Shown: positions 1-11,004 of the stretch, piece after piece
How the letters are laid out: each line of letters opens with the position of its first letter
Position numbering within the stretch: position 1 is the first letter of the stretch
Assembly: GCA_963578825.1 (NCBI GenBank)
Contig: CAUZDW010000002.1
Span: forward strand, 112,421 to 176,420
Direction: 5' to 3'
Source of the DNA: JAJDNS01 sp963578825
Lineage (GTDB): Bacteria; Acidobacteriota; Vicinamibacteria; Fen-336
Length of the DNA stretch: 64,000 nt
Notes under the pieces: generated by a model
Database searches by the model: none
Told to the model about the DNA's origin: nothing
Seen by the model: the letters and a program-made list of their open reading frames with translations, nothing else
Translations under genes and position numbers: made by a program

Positions 1-2
1 AG

Positions 3-662
3 GACGCTCGCTACTACCTGGCCGGTGCCCTTCTTGTTCTGGAGCCGGACCACGCGGCGATGGTGGCGACCGATGGTCACAGGCTGGCCTATGCGCGTGC
101 TGCTAACACGCACAAGGTGTCGGAAGCGATCAAGGTACTCGTCCCCAGGAAAGCAATCCTGGAGCTTGCCCGACTAATCGAGGGAGAAGAGGTCGTCACC
201 TTCCAGCAGGCGGAGGGCCATCTTCTCTTCTCCGTCGGGGGTCGAACCCTTGCGTCAAAGCTCGTGGAAGCTCAGTTCCCCTCGTACGAGAAGGTCATCA
301 CGGTCACCGGGGACAAGAAGCTCAAACTGGGGCGGGAGGCGCTGCAAAGCGCCATCCGACGCGTCAGCCTCCTCTCCTCCGAGCGCAATCGGGCCATCAA
401 GGTCGCGCTCACCGATGGAAATCTGGAGCTCAGCGCGTCCTCGCCGGAGCTCGGGGAAGCCAAAGAGACCCTCGGCATTGAGTTCGAGGGAGAGGGCGTC
501 GAGGTCGGTTTCAACGCCCAGTATCTATTGGATTTTCTCTCGGCCGTCGGCGGCAACGATGTGGTCTTCGAACTGCGGGATGCGGACAGCCAGGGTCTCC
601 TTCGCCCCGACGGTGACGACAAGGACAACTACCGCTACGTCATCATGCCCATGCGGTTCTAG
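3..662 (+). CDS. dnaN: DNA polymerase III beta sliding clamp, 5'-truncated
   Basis: The frame is open from base 3, so the N-terminal part of the gene lies before the window; about 219 C-terminal residues of a normally ~370-residue clamp are present. The opening segment (RYYLAGALL, then MVATDGHRLA) is the characteristic DnaN central-domain signature, and the protein ends YVIMPMRF, close to the usual YxxMPMR C-terminus that forms part of the clamp surface contacting polymerase and partner proteins. The clamp encircles DNA and tethers the replicase. It is followed after 26 nt by recF and then gyrB-gyrA, the conserved origin-proximal order. The first in-frame Met (base 60) is internal and is not the start. 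Confidence 0.97.
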   Translation, partial: DARYYLAGALLVLEPDHAAMVATDGHRLAYARAANTHKVSEAIKVLVPRKAILELARLIEGEEVVTFQQAEGHLLFSVGGRTLASKLVEAQFPSYEKVITVTGDKKLKLGREALQSAIRRVSLLSSERNRAIKVALTDGNLELSASSPELGEAKETLGIEFEGEGVEVGFNAQYLLDFLSAVGGNDVVFELRDADSQGLLRPDGDDKDNYRYVIMPMRF

Positions 663-688
663 GAGATTCTGTTGGATAGGGGCCAGGT

Positions 689-1759
689 TTGGTCTGGGTG
701 AGGCATCTCGGAATCAACGATCTGCGGAATATCAGTGAAGCTTCGGTCGAGCTGCACCCGGGACTCAACATCTTCTGGGGCCAGAACGCCCAGGGGAAGA
801 CAGCGCTCCTCGAAGCCGTGGGATTCGTTGCCCGGGGGCGCTCCTTCCGAACAGACGACTCTCCTTCGGTCATCCGCCACGGCGCGCTTCGCCTCCGAGC
901 CACCGCCGACGCTGGAGAGGATGGGCGCTTCAGCGCTCTGGAGGTGCATCTCCAACCGGGCCGGAGGCAGTTTCGTGTGGATGGACGCGACGTGATGTCT
1001 CGGGAGTACCAGGGACGTCTCGAGGTCGTCGTCTACTCGACCGACCGGCTTCGGATCATCCGTGGCCCCATGCGGGAAAGACGCCAGTTTCTCGACCGCT
1101 CGGCCGCGGCCCTCTGGCCGGCATACAGAGCCGAAGCCCGAGCCTTCGAGCGCATCCTCAGCCAGAGAAACGCCGCTTTGCGGGAGGATGCCCCGGACCT
1201 TTCGGTCTGGACCGAGAGGTTCATCGAGACAGGTGCCCGGCTACGAAGTCGTCGAGCCGCCTACGCCGCCCGGCTTTCGGCGGCCCTGCGGCTCGGCTAC
1301 TCGCCCGCGGGTGAAAGCTACGAGATCCTCATACGGCCTCCCGGTGGGCCGAACGAAGAGGCCCAGCGAGAGGCGTTTGCCGAGGAGCTCGGTCCTCTCC
1401 TGCGCCGTGAGCGCGCCGCCGGACGCAGCCTGGCCGGGCCCCACCGCGACACGGTCGAGCTGCTCCTCAACGGCCGGGATGCGGCCCGCGAGGCCTCCTC
1501 CGGCCAGGCCCGAAGCCTGCTTCTCGCTCTCGTCCTCGCCAGCCTCGACATCTACCGGGAGGAGACCAATCGCTCCGCGGTGGCGCTCCTGGACGATCTC
1601 GACTCCGAGCTGGATCACGACCGGACCCACGCCCTGTGCACCGAGGTCGCAAGCCGAGCACAGACCCTCGTGACCAGCGCCCACCCAGCCTGGGCGGAGA
1701 GCCTCCGCTCTCAAGGGCAGCTGTTCCACGTCTCCGCGGGCAAGGTGCAGCCAGCCTGA
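689..1759 (+). CDS. recF: DNA replication/repair protein RecF
   Basis: 356-residue SMC/ABC-like ATPase that binds gapped DNA and helps load RecA in the RecFOR pathway. Walker A is GQNAQGKT at residues 31-38, the signature region is SSGQARSLLLALVLA, and Walker B is VALLDDLDSELD near the C-terminus. Length is normal for RecF. The start is uncertain: TTG at 689 gives MVWVRHLGIND, while GTG at 698 gives MRHLGIND; both lie downstream of a G-rich stretch but neither has a textbook Shine-Dalgarno sequence. The gene sits between dnaN and gyrB, as in most bacteria that keep this cluster. Confidence 0.95.
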   Translation: MVWVRHLGINDLRNISEASVELHPGLNIFWGQNAQGKTALLEAVGFVARGRSFRTDDSPSVIRHGALRLRATADAGEDGRFSALEVHLQPGRRQFRVDGRDVMSREYQGRLEVVVYSTDRLRIIRGPMRERRQFLDRSAAALWPAYRAEARAFERILSQRNAALREDAPDLSVWTERFIETGARLRSRRAAYAARLSAALRLGYSPAGESYEILIRPPGGPNEEAQREAFAEELGPLLRRERAAGRSLAGPHRDTVELLLNGRDAAREASSGQARSLLLALVLASLDIYREETNRSAVALLDDLDSELDHDRTHALCTEVASRAQTLVTSAHPAWAESLRSQGQLFHVSAGKVQPA

Positions 1760-1785
1760 GCCCCAAGAATGAGCAAAACCCACCA

Positions 1786-4200
1786 ATGAATGAAACGACG
1801 CCAAACCCACTCACGAGCGCATCCGCCGACTACGGTGTCGACGCCATTCGAATCCTCGAGGGACTCGAGGCCGTCCGCGTCCGCCCGGCCATGTACATCG
1901 GCTCCACAGGCGAAGCAGGCCTGCACCACCTCGTATACGAGGTGGTGGACAACTCCGTCGACGAGGCCCTTGCCGGCCACTGCACCGAGGTCAACGTCAC
2001 GATCCACATCGACAACTCGGTGACGGTCATCGACAACGGCCGCGGCATCCCGGTGGGTCCACATCCCGCCAACCCGGAGATGGACGCAGCCGAGATCGTC
2101 ATGACCAAGCTGCACGCCGGCGGAAAATTCGACAAGAAGGTTTACCAGGTCTCCGGCGGCCTGCACGGCGTCGGCGTCTCTGTCGTCAACGCGCTCTCCG
2201 AGCACCTCGAGCTGGAGATCTTTCGCGGCGGACGTGTCTACCTCCAGTCATACTCCCGCGGCGCACCCACGACCCGGCTGGAGAACACTGGTGTCACGGA
2301 TCGGCGGGGCACACGCGTCACCTTCAAGCCGGACACGCAGATCTTCGAGACCACCACGTTCAGCTTCGACACGCTCTCCCGGCGCCTGAGGGAGCTGAGC
2401 TTCCTCAACCGCGGCATCCTCATCACCCTGATCGACGAGCGGGACAACAAGGAGCATCGCTTCCAGTACGACGGTGGCATCGCGTCATTCGTCGAGCACC
2501 TCAACCGGAACAAGGACGTCTTTCCCCCGACCCCGATCTCGGTTGGCGGGACGCGCGACGATGTCGTCGTCGACGTCGCCATGCAGTGGAACGACGGCTA
2601 TGCGGAAACCATTCACTCATACGCCAACAACATCAATACCCATGACGGAGGCAGCCACCTCGCCGGCTTCCGCGGGGCCCTCACCAGGACCCTCAACGCC
2701 TACGCTCAGTCCTCGGGTCTCGTGAAGGAAGGAACCACAGGGTTCGACGGTGAGGACACCCGCGAGGGCCTCTGTGCGGTTGTCAGCGTCAAGGTGCCCA
2801 ACCCCCAGTTCGAAGGGCAGACCAAGGGCAAGCTCGGCAACTCGGAGGTGAAGGGCATCGTCGAAAGTCTCGTCAACGATCGCTTCTCCGCGTTCCTCGA
2901 AGAGAACCCAGCCCAGGCAAAACGCATCGCCGGCAAGATCCTCGATGCGGCGCGGGCGCGGGAAGCGGCTCGAAAAGCCCGGGACCTGACCCGCCGCAAA
3001 GGCGCCCTGGACGGGGCAGGCCTTCCAGGCAAGCTCGCCGAGTGCCAGGAACGGGACCCGGAAAAAACGGAGCTCTTCCTCGTCGAGGGTGACTCCGCCG
3101 GTGGCTCGGCCAAGCAGGGTCGGGACAGAACGGTCCAGGCGGTGCTGCCCCTGCGCGGCAAGATCCTGAATGTGGAGAAGGCGCGGCTGGACAAGACGCT
3201 GGCCTCCGAGGAGATACGGAACATCATTACCGCCCTGGGAACCGGCATCGGGACCGACGATTTTGCCATCTCGAAGCTGCGCTACAACCGGATCATTATC
3301 ATGTGCGACGCAGACGTCGACGGCAGCCACATCCGCACTCTCCTGCTCACGTTCTTCTTCCGGCAGATGAAAGAGCTCATCGAGCGAGGCCATCTCTACA
3401 TCGCCCAGCCACCGCTCTACAAGGTCAAGCACGGAAAGAGGCAGACGTACCTGAAAGACGAGGCCTCTCTCGACACCTTCCTCCTGGCACGGGCGGCCAA
3501 GAACCGCCGCGTGCGCCTGGTCAACGGGCAGGAGTTCGAGGGTGCCAGGCTCGCCCATCTCGTGGGAAAGATGGTCACGGTCCAGAAGTTCCTCGCGCGG
3601 ATCGCGAAGAAGGGAGTGCCCGCTGACCTGACCGAGCGGCTTCTGCGCGAACGCGTCAAAGACCCGGAGAGCTTCTCGGATCGGAAGCTCCTGCTGGATC
3701 TGATTCAGCCTTTGAGAGACGCCGGCGTCGACGTCGTCCTCGAGCGCGACGAAGAGCATGGCGTCTTCGAGATCGTCCTTGAACACAAGGGCAACGGTCA
3801 CCCCCGGGAAATCCGGGTGGGCTATGCCTTCGTCGGCTCCGCCGAATACCGTGCTCTCTACTCGGCTTATGAGGAGATCCGGGAGCTCGACCAGCCCCCT
3901 CTCACCATCCTCGACGGTGGCGAGACGACAGTGACCTCCCGCGAGGCCTTCGTCGAGCACATCGTGGCAGAGGGAAAGAAGGGCATCTTCACGTCCCGCT
4001 ACAAGGGGCTCGGCGAGATGAACGCCGACGAGCTCTGGGAGACGACCATGGACCCGGCGACACGGACGCTTCTCCAGGTCCGCCTCGAGGACGACGAGGT
4101 GGCGGAGAACATCTTCACCACGCTCATGGGCGACGCGGTCGAACCCCGTCGTCAGTTCATCGAAGAAAACGCGCTGAACGTGAGAAACCTGGACGTCTGA
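1786..4200 (+). CDS. gyrB: DNA gyrase subunit B
   Basis: 804-residue ATPase subunit of gyrase, which introduces negative supercoils together with GyrA. The start at 1786 (MNETTPNP) is chosen because the conserved region (YGVDAIRILEGLEAVRVRPAMYIG) begins soon after; longer in-frame extensions run back into recF and look like shadow translation. Visible are the GHKL ATPase segment (VDNSVDEALAGH, DNGRGIPV, GLHGVGVSVVNALS), the transducer, and the TOPRIM domain with EGDSAGGSAKQGRDR and DADVDGSHIRTLLL. The C-terminus (RRQFIEENALNVRNLDV) is typical. The segment between TOPRIM and C-terminus carries the ~170-residue insert found in many Gram-negative GyrB proteins. gyrA follows after 6 nt. Confidence 0.98.
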   Translation: MNETTPNPLTSASADYGVDAIRILEGLEAVRVRPAMYIGSTGEAGLHHLVYEVVDNSVDEALAGHCTEVNVTIHIDNSVTVIDNGRGIPVGPHPANPEMDAAEIVMTKLHAGGKFDKKVYQVSGGLHGVGVSVVNALSEHLELEIFRGGRVYLQSYSRGAPTTRLENTGVTDRRGTRVTFKPDTQIFETTTFSFDTLSRRLRELSFLNRGILITLIDERDNKEHRFQYDGGIASFVEHLNRNKDVFPPTPISVGGTRDDVVVDVAMQWNDGYAETIHSYANNINTHDGGSHLAGFRGALTRTLNAYAQSSGLVKEGTTGFDGEDTREGLCAVVSVKVPNPQFEGQTKGKLGNSEVKGIVESLVNDRFSAFLEENPAQAKRIAGKILDAARAREAARKARDLTRRKGALDGAGLPGKLAECQERDPEKTELFLVEGDSAGGSAKQGRDRTVQAVLPLRGKILNVEKARLDKTLASEEIRNIITALGTGIGTDDFAISKLRYNRIIIMCDADVDGSHIRTLLLTFFFRQMKELIERGHLYIAQPPLYKVKHGKRQTYLKDEASLDTFLLARAAKNRRVRLVNGQEFEGARLAHLVGKMVTVQKFLARIAKKGVPADLTERLLRERVKDPESFSDRKLLLDLIQPLRDAGVDVVLERDEEHGVFEIVLEHKGNGHPREIRVGYAFVGSAEYRALYSAYEEIRELDQPPLTILDGGETTVTSREAFVEHIVAEGKKGIFTSRYKGLGEMNADELWETTMDPATRTLLQVRLEDDEVAENIFTTLMGDAVEPRRQFIEENALNVRNLDV

Positions 4201-4206
4201 TCCCCA

Positions 4207-6722
<2,516 letters not shown>

Positions 6723-6726
<4 letters not shown>

Positions 6727-7403
6727 GGGAGCGCGCAACATCACTCGCGGTGGCCCTGGGCCTGGCTCTGGCAGGACTGGCCTGCGGCAGGGCCGAGACC
6801 GGCGTCGTCAATCGGTACTTTACGGCGCTGAACGCCAACGACACCACCACCCTCTCCGGTTTTGCCAGCGTCAGCCTCGGCCAGAAGGTCGACAGCTGGA
6901 AGATCGTCTCCGCAAGCGACGAGACACGGGGGCAGGTGACGCTGCCGGACCTCGTCGCGAAGCTCGGCGAGCTCGAGGCTGCGCTCGAGGCGACTACGAA
7001 AGAGTATCGTGCCTGGGGCAACGACATCGAGATCTATCCGAAGCTCGAACGCGTTCGCGCGCTACGGAAGGACGAGAAGAAGATCCCCAAGTCCCTGCTG
7101 CCGATCGAGGAGACGTGGGACGGCTTCAACGCTAAGAGGGATGAGCTCAAGGCGGGGGTGGCCGACGCCAAAGAGGCGGTCAACACAGAGACGCGCAACG
7201 CCCGGCTCTCGGTCGGCGCGCGTGAGGCCATCGAGACGCTCGCCGGTGATGTCGTCTCCAAGACGGTAGCGCTCGACCTGACCATCGATGGCCAGGTTCA
7301 GCCCTACACGATGGGCCTGCGCAAGTATGAGCTGCAGGACGACGGCTCCGGCGCCCGCATGACCTCGCGCTGGGTCGTCTACAGCCTCGACCCGAGGAGC
7401 TAG
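6723..7403 (+). CDS. predicted lipoprotein of unknown function
   Basis: 226 residues; the ATG overlaps the gyrA stop codon (ATGA), implying translational coupling. The N-terminus has a short charged stretch (MRERATS), a hydrophobic core and a lipobox-like LAGLAC ending at Cys21, so export and lipidation at the envelope are likely. The mature part is rich in charged residues with predicted helices (for example LPDLVAKLGELEAALEATTK), and its end (LTIDGQVQPYTMGLRKYEL) looks like a small beta domain. I do not recognise the family. It is unrelated in apparent function to gyrase; the link is positional only. It ends 9 nt before the convergent pcrA stop. Confidence 0.75.
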
Positions 7404-7412
7404 CGAAAAGAC

Positions 7413-9584
7413 CTAGAGAAGCTCGAGGCCAGCGAAGCGGGCGACGAGCTTCTTGGCCCCGACTCCCGGGAACGAGACCGTCACCTTGAGGTCGTGTCCC
7501 TCGCCCTCGCGGCGCAGGACTGTGCCGACACCGAACAGCGGGTGCCGGACCCGCACCCCGGGGCGCAGTGCCTCCTCGTCCGGGGCGGGCCCCGGGGACA
7601 GAGCCTGGGGCGCCGAGGCCGGACCGCCGGTGGGCCTGGCCGGGGCCCGCCCGGGGGCCGCGGGCGCTCCGCCCGTCCGGATGACGCGGTCTCGAGGGAT
7701 CTCCTCGAGAAAACGACTGGGCTCCGAGAGGCGCCGCTGCCCGAAGATCTGGCGACTTCTGGCCCAGCTTAGATGCAGGCGCCGCATCGCCCGGGTCATG
7801 CCGACGTAACACAGCCGTCTCTCCTCCTCCAACGCATCGGCTCCGGCGAGGCTGCGGGAGTGCGGCAGGAGGCCCTCCTCCAGCCCGACCAGGAACACCG
7901 AGTCGAACTCGAGCCCCTTGGCTGCGTGAAGCGTCATCAGCAGAACGGGCACGTCGTCGCGGAGGCGATCGGTGTCCGACAGGAGAGCGGCACGGTCCAG
8001 GAACCCGGGCAGGCCAGGCGTCTCTTCGAGCTCGCCCCGGGCCTCGTAGTCCGCGGCCGCCGTGAGGAGCTCGGCCAGGTTCTCCAGTCGGTCCTGGCTC
8101 TCCTGCGTGTCCTCCCGAGCCAGCACGGCAGAATAGCCGGTGACATCCAGAGTGCGCTCCAGGAGCGCCTTCAAGCCCCGAACCGTGGCTTCCTCCCGCA
8201 GGCCCTCGATCATCTCTCGGAATCGCCGGAGAGAGACCAGTGCGCGGGACGGGAGGGCCGCTTCGTCGAGCAGTCGAACCATGCCGTGCCAGGGAGCCAT
8301 GCCGCTCTCGGCCGCCGCCCGGTCGATCGTCTCCACGGTGCGTGCCCCGATGCCACGCGGCGGGGCATTCACGACCCGGTGGAAGGCGACCGAGTCGGAC
8401 GGGTTTGAGACGAGCCGCAGGTAGGCCAGGAGGTCCTTCACTTCCTTGCGGTCGTAGAAGCCGACCCCACCGAGCACGAGGTACGGCAGGTGCGCTCGGA
8501 GGAGTGCCTCCTCGAAGAGGCGGCTCTGTGCGTTCATCCGAACGAGGATGGCGGCCCGGGGCCGATCCTGCTCGCTGGCGATCCTTTCGACCACCCAGGC
8601 TGCCTCCGCGTACTCGTCCACCGACTCGTGGAGGCGGACCGGCTCGCCCCCGTCCTGTACCGCGCGAAGCACCTTGCCTTTGCGGCGCACGTTTCTCTCG
8701 ACGAGAGCCGAGGCCGCATCGAGGATCGCCTGGGTCGAGCGGTAGTTCTCCTCGAGACGGAAGACGCGCGCTCCAGGAAAGTCACGCTCGAAGTCGAGAA
8801 TGTTGGAGATTCGAGCGCCTCGCCAGGAATAGATCGACTGGTCCTCGTCTCCCACGACGGTCAGGTTGCCGTGCTGGCGAGCGAGCAGCCGCACGAGCTC
8901 GTATTGGGAGCGGTTGGTGTCCTGATACTCGTCCACGAGGAGGTAGGGGAATCGTCGACCCCAGGCCTCGCAAACTGCGTTGTTGTCGCCCAGAAGAGCC
9001 ACCGCCCGCAGCAGGAGATCGTCGAAGTCCAGGGCCCCTGCGGCCTCGAGGACCTGTCGGTAGCGGGCCTCCACCTCGGCCGTGATTCCCGCGATCGATC
9101 CGTCTTCTTCTTCCTCGCCCTGGCCCGAGCTCTTCCGGGCCGAGATCCGTGCGAGCAGCCGGCGGGGCGGGTGCAGCTTCTCCGAGAGGTCGAGGGCGCG
9201 CATGGCCTCCTTCACCGCCCCGAGCTGGTCGGTCGCGTCGTAGATCTGGAATCGAGGATCGAGCCCTGCCGCCACGGCTTCTCTTCGCAGCAGCCGGACG
9301 CAGAAGCTGTGGAAGGTCGACACCCAGCTGCGCAGAGGGTGGCCCGCCAGCAGGGCCTCGGCCCGTGTCCGCATCTCCGCCGCCGCCTTGTTGGTGAACG
9401 TGACGGCCAGGATGCTCTCCGAGCGCACCTGGCGATCCAGCACCAGGTGGGCGATCCGGTGGGTGATGACTCGGGTCTTGCCGCTCCCGGCGCCCGCGAG
9501 GATCAGGACCGGCCCCTCGACCGCCAGGACCGCCTCGCTCTGGCGTGGGTTGAGGCCGCTCAGGAGAGATGAGGGCTCACTCAC
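7413..9584 (-). CDS. pcrA: ATP-dependent DNA helicase PcrA/UvrD family
   Basis: 723-residue SF1A 3'-5' helicase, GTG start. Motifs in order: Q-motif region LNPRQSEAV, motif I GAGSGKT, motif II DEYQDTN, motif III VGDEDQSIYSWRGA, the LMTLHAAKGLEFDSVFLVG segment, and motif VI-like RRLCYVGMTRAMRRL. A flexible linker leads to a C-terminal Tudor-like segment (VRVRHPLFGVGTVLRREGEG) typical of PcrA. The family unwinds DNA in nucleotide-excision and mismatch repair and removes RecA filaments and stalled RNA polymerase. uvrA lies nearby on the other strand. It is the last gene of a minus-strand run with the GlmU-like and TPR genes. PcrA and UvrD names are interchangeable here. Confidence 0.95.
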   Translation of the reverse strand: MSEPSSLLSGLNPRQSEAVLAVEGPVLILAGAGSGKTRVITHRIAHLVLDRQVRSESILAVTFTNKAAAEMRTRAEALLAGHPLRSWVSTFHSFCVRLLRREAVAAGLDPRFQIYDATDQLGAVKEAMRALDLSEKLHPPRRLLARISARKSSGQGEEEEDGSIAGITAEVEARYRQVLEAAGALDFDDLLLRAVALLGDNNAVCEAWGRRFPYLLVDEYQDTNRSQYELVRLLARQHGNLTVVGDEDQSIYSWRGARISNILDFERDFPGARVFRLEENYRSTQAILDAASALVERNVRRKGKVLRAVQDGGEPVRLHESVDEYAEAAWVVERIASEQDRPRAAILVRMNAQSRLFEEALLRAHLPYLVLGGVGFYDRKEVKDLLAYLRLVSNPSDSVAFHRVVNAPPRGIGARTVETIDRAAAESGMAPWHGMVRLLDEAALPSRALVSLRRFREMIEGLREEATVRGLKALLERTLDVTGYSAVLAREDTQESQDRLENLAELLTAAADYEARGELEETPGLPGFLDRAALLSDTDRLRDDVPVLLMTLHAAKGLEFDSVFLVGLEEGLLPHSRSLAGADALEEERRLCYVGMTRAMRRLHLSWARSRQIFGQRRLSEPSRFLEEIPRDRVIRTGGAPAAPGRAPARPTGGPASAPQALSPGPAPDEEALRPGVRVRHPLFGVGTVLRREGEGHDLKVTVSFPGVGAKKLVARFAGLELL

Positions 9585-9606
9585 GCACCGTCCCCAGGGA
9601 GGCGCC

Positions 9607-10350
9607 TCAGCCCTTCTTCTCCCCCGCGGCCTCTTCCGCCCGTCGTCGGGCGGCCCAGCCGGGCTTGGTCATCTGCCTCCCACGGGCGATGGCGAGGGCG
9701 TCCCCGGGCACGTCTTCTGTCACCGTGCTCCCAGCGGCCACATAGGCCCCTTCCCCGACCGTCACCGGGGCGACGAGCGTCACGTTGCTTCCGACGAAGG
9801 CCCCCGCCTCGATGCGGGTCGGGTGCTTCTGGTGGCCGTCGTAGTTGCAGGTGATCGTGCCCGCGCCGATGTTGGCCCGGGGACCGACGGATACGTCGCC
9901 TAGGTAGGCCAGGTGAGCGGCGCTGGAGCCAGCACCCAGGTGGGCCTTCTTCAACTCGACGAAGTTGCCGACCCGTGCACCGGCGCCAATGCGGCTGTGC
10001 GGGCGCACGTGGGTGAATGGCCCGACGGTGGCTTTTTCTTCCACCAGGCATTCGCGCAGCAGACAATGATCGAGGATCTCCGCCTCCGCTCCGACCTCGA
10101 CATCGACGAGGCGAACGAAGGGTCCCACGGAAGCCCCCTTCCGGATCACCGTCCGCCCCTCGAGGATCGTGAACGGCCGGAGTCTCGCGCCGGACTCGAC
10201 CACGACCTCCCCCCCGATTCGAGTGGTGGAGGGGTCGTCGATCTCCACCCCGGCGTCGAGAAGCGAGAGGGCTCGTCGCTGTCGCGCGGCGTCCGTGTGG
10301 CCCTCGTGGCCCGGCACTGAGCGACGATCGGGCTCCATCTCTACTCCCAT
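9607..10350 (-). CDS. stand-alone GlmU C-terminal acetyltransferase domain
   Basis: 247-residue left-handed beta-helix protein matching only the acetyltransferase half of GlmU, which makes GlcNAc-1-P from GlcN-1-P and acetyl-CoA. The N-terminus (RQRRALSLLDAGVEIDDP) matches the GlmU linker, followed by hexapeptide repeats and NFVELKKAHLG, AAHLAYLGD, NIGAGTITCNYDG and SNVTLVAPVTVG. The catalytic His of E. coli GlmU (His363) corresponds to His146. The N-terminal uridylyltransferase domain (LAAGxGxRM) is absent and there is no ORF for it nearby. It could therefore work with a separate uridylyltransferase encoded elsewhere. ATG at 10350 is taken; a second Met (10338) is equally possible. Confidence 0.88.
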   Translation of the reverse strand: MGVEMEPDRRSVPGHEGHTDAARQRRALSLLDAGVEIDDPSTTRIGGEVVVESGARLRPFTILEGRTVIRKGASVGPFVRLVDVEVGAEAEILDHCLLRECLVEEKATVGPFTHVRPHSRIGAGARVGNFVELKKAHLGAGSSAAHLAYLGDVSVGPRANIGAGTITCNYDGHQKHPTRIEAGAFVGSNVTLVAPVTVGEGAYVAAGSTVTEDVPGDALAIARGRQMTKPGWAARRRAEEAAGEKKG

Positions 10351-10369
10351 GCCCCCGAGGCGGCGCCGC

Positions 10370-10882
10370 TCAGGAGAGCGCGGGCGCCACCAGGGCCTGG
10401 AACTCCGCCTCCCCGCGCAGCGGCTCGAAATCCGGGTCCTGGCGAGCCTGGCTCCGGCTTGTCGGGTTGGCGGTGATCGCCGACCGCAGGGCCTTCAGGG
10501 CGGCCTCCGCTTCGCCGGCGCGGGCCTGGGCGGCGGCCAGGCAGTAGAGCGCGTGCTCGTTGCGAGGGTGCTTGGCGACGGCCTGGCGGAGACACTTCAC
10601 CGCCTGGTCGAACTCGCCCCGGTTGTGGAGCACCACGCCGTAGTTCAACATCTCCTCGAACGTCTTCGGGCGGGCCGGCTTGCGGCTCGTCGCCCGCTGG
10701 CACATCGCGAGATACGAACGGGCCCGCTCGACGAGATCGGGTTGATCCCCGTGGGTCGCGATCAGGTTGTCCAGATGGGCCTGGGCGCGACCGAAGTCCT
10801 TGCGTCCGAAGGCCTTGACGGCCTTCTCGAAGAGGTCCACCGCCTGCCGGTAGCGCCGATCGCCTGCGGCCTTCTTGGGCAT
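10370..10882 (-). CDS. TPR-repeat protein
   Basis: 170 residues with tetratricopeptide-like helical pairs, for example YRQAVDLFEKAVKAFGRKDF, LNYGVVLHNRGEFDQAVKCL and ALYCLAAAQARAGEAEAALK. There is no signal peptide, so it is probably a cytoplasmic scaffold; no enzyme motif is visible. The N-terminus is basic (MPKKAAGDRRYR). It lies 19 nt upstream of the GlmU-like gene in the same direction and is preceded by a plausible minus-strand promoter divergent from uvrA. Function cannot be assigned beyond protein-protein interaction. Confidence 0.8.
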   Translation of the reverse strand: MPKKAAGDRRYRQAVDLFEKAVKAFGRKDFGRAQAHLDNLIATHGDQPDLVERARSYLAMCQRATSRKPARPKTFEEMLNYGVVLHNRGEFDQAVKCLRQAVAKHPRNEHALYCLAAAQARAGEAEAALKALRSAITANPTSRSQARQDPDFEPLRGEAEFQALVAPALS

Positions 10883-10927
10883 AAGCCTCCTCGTTCACGC
10901 GGTCACACCAAAGGCTCCAAGCCCCCG

Positions 10928-10956
10928 AACATAGCACGGGCCCTCGCAGTGAGCAA
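10928..10956 (-). promoter_or_regulatory. sigma70-type promoter for the TPR/GlmU-like/pcrA run
   Basis: Reading the minus strand, TTGCTC (10956-10951) is followed after 17 nt by TATGTT (10933-10928), about 46 nt before the TPR start codon. Spacing is ideal but both hexamers deviate from consensus. Inferred from sequence only. Confidence 0.45.
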
Positions 10957-10981
10957 CGACACTCGCGGCAACCGTGTCCGC

Positions 10982-10987
10982 TAGAAT
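10982..10987 (+). promoter_or_regulatory. -10 element upstream of uvrA
   Basis: TAGAAT lies 17 nt before the uvrA GTG, followed by a T-run. No convincing -35 hexamer is found at 16-18 nt upstream. If used, the leader would be only about 11 nt. No LexA-like palindrome is visible around it. Confidence 0.35.
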
Positions 10988-11004
10988 GGTTTTTTGGGCT
11001 GAGT

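Noticed and set aside
1636..1785. N-terminal extension of GyrB by 50 codons
   Set aside because: Overlaps the end of recF and has no homology; the family start fits 1786.
10883..11004. LexA/SOS box upstream of uvrA
   Set aside because: No CTGT-N8-ACAG or GAAC-N4-GTTC palindrome found in the gap.
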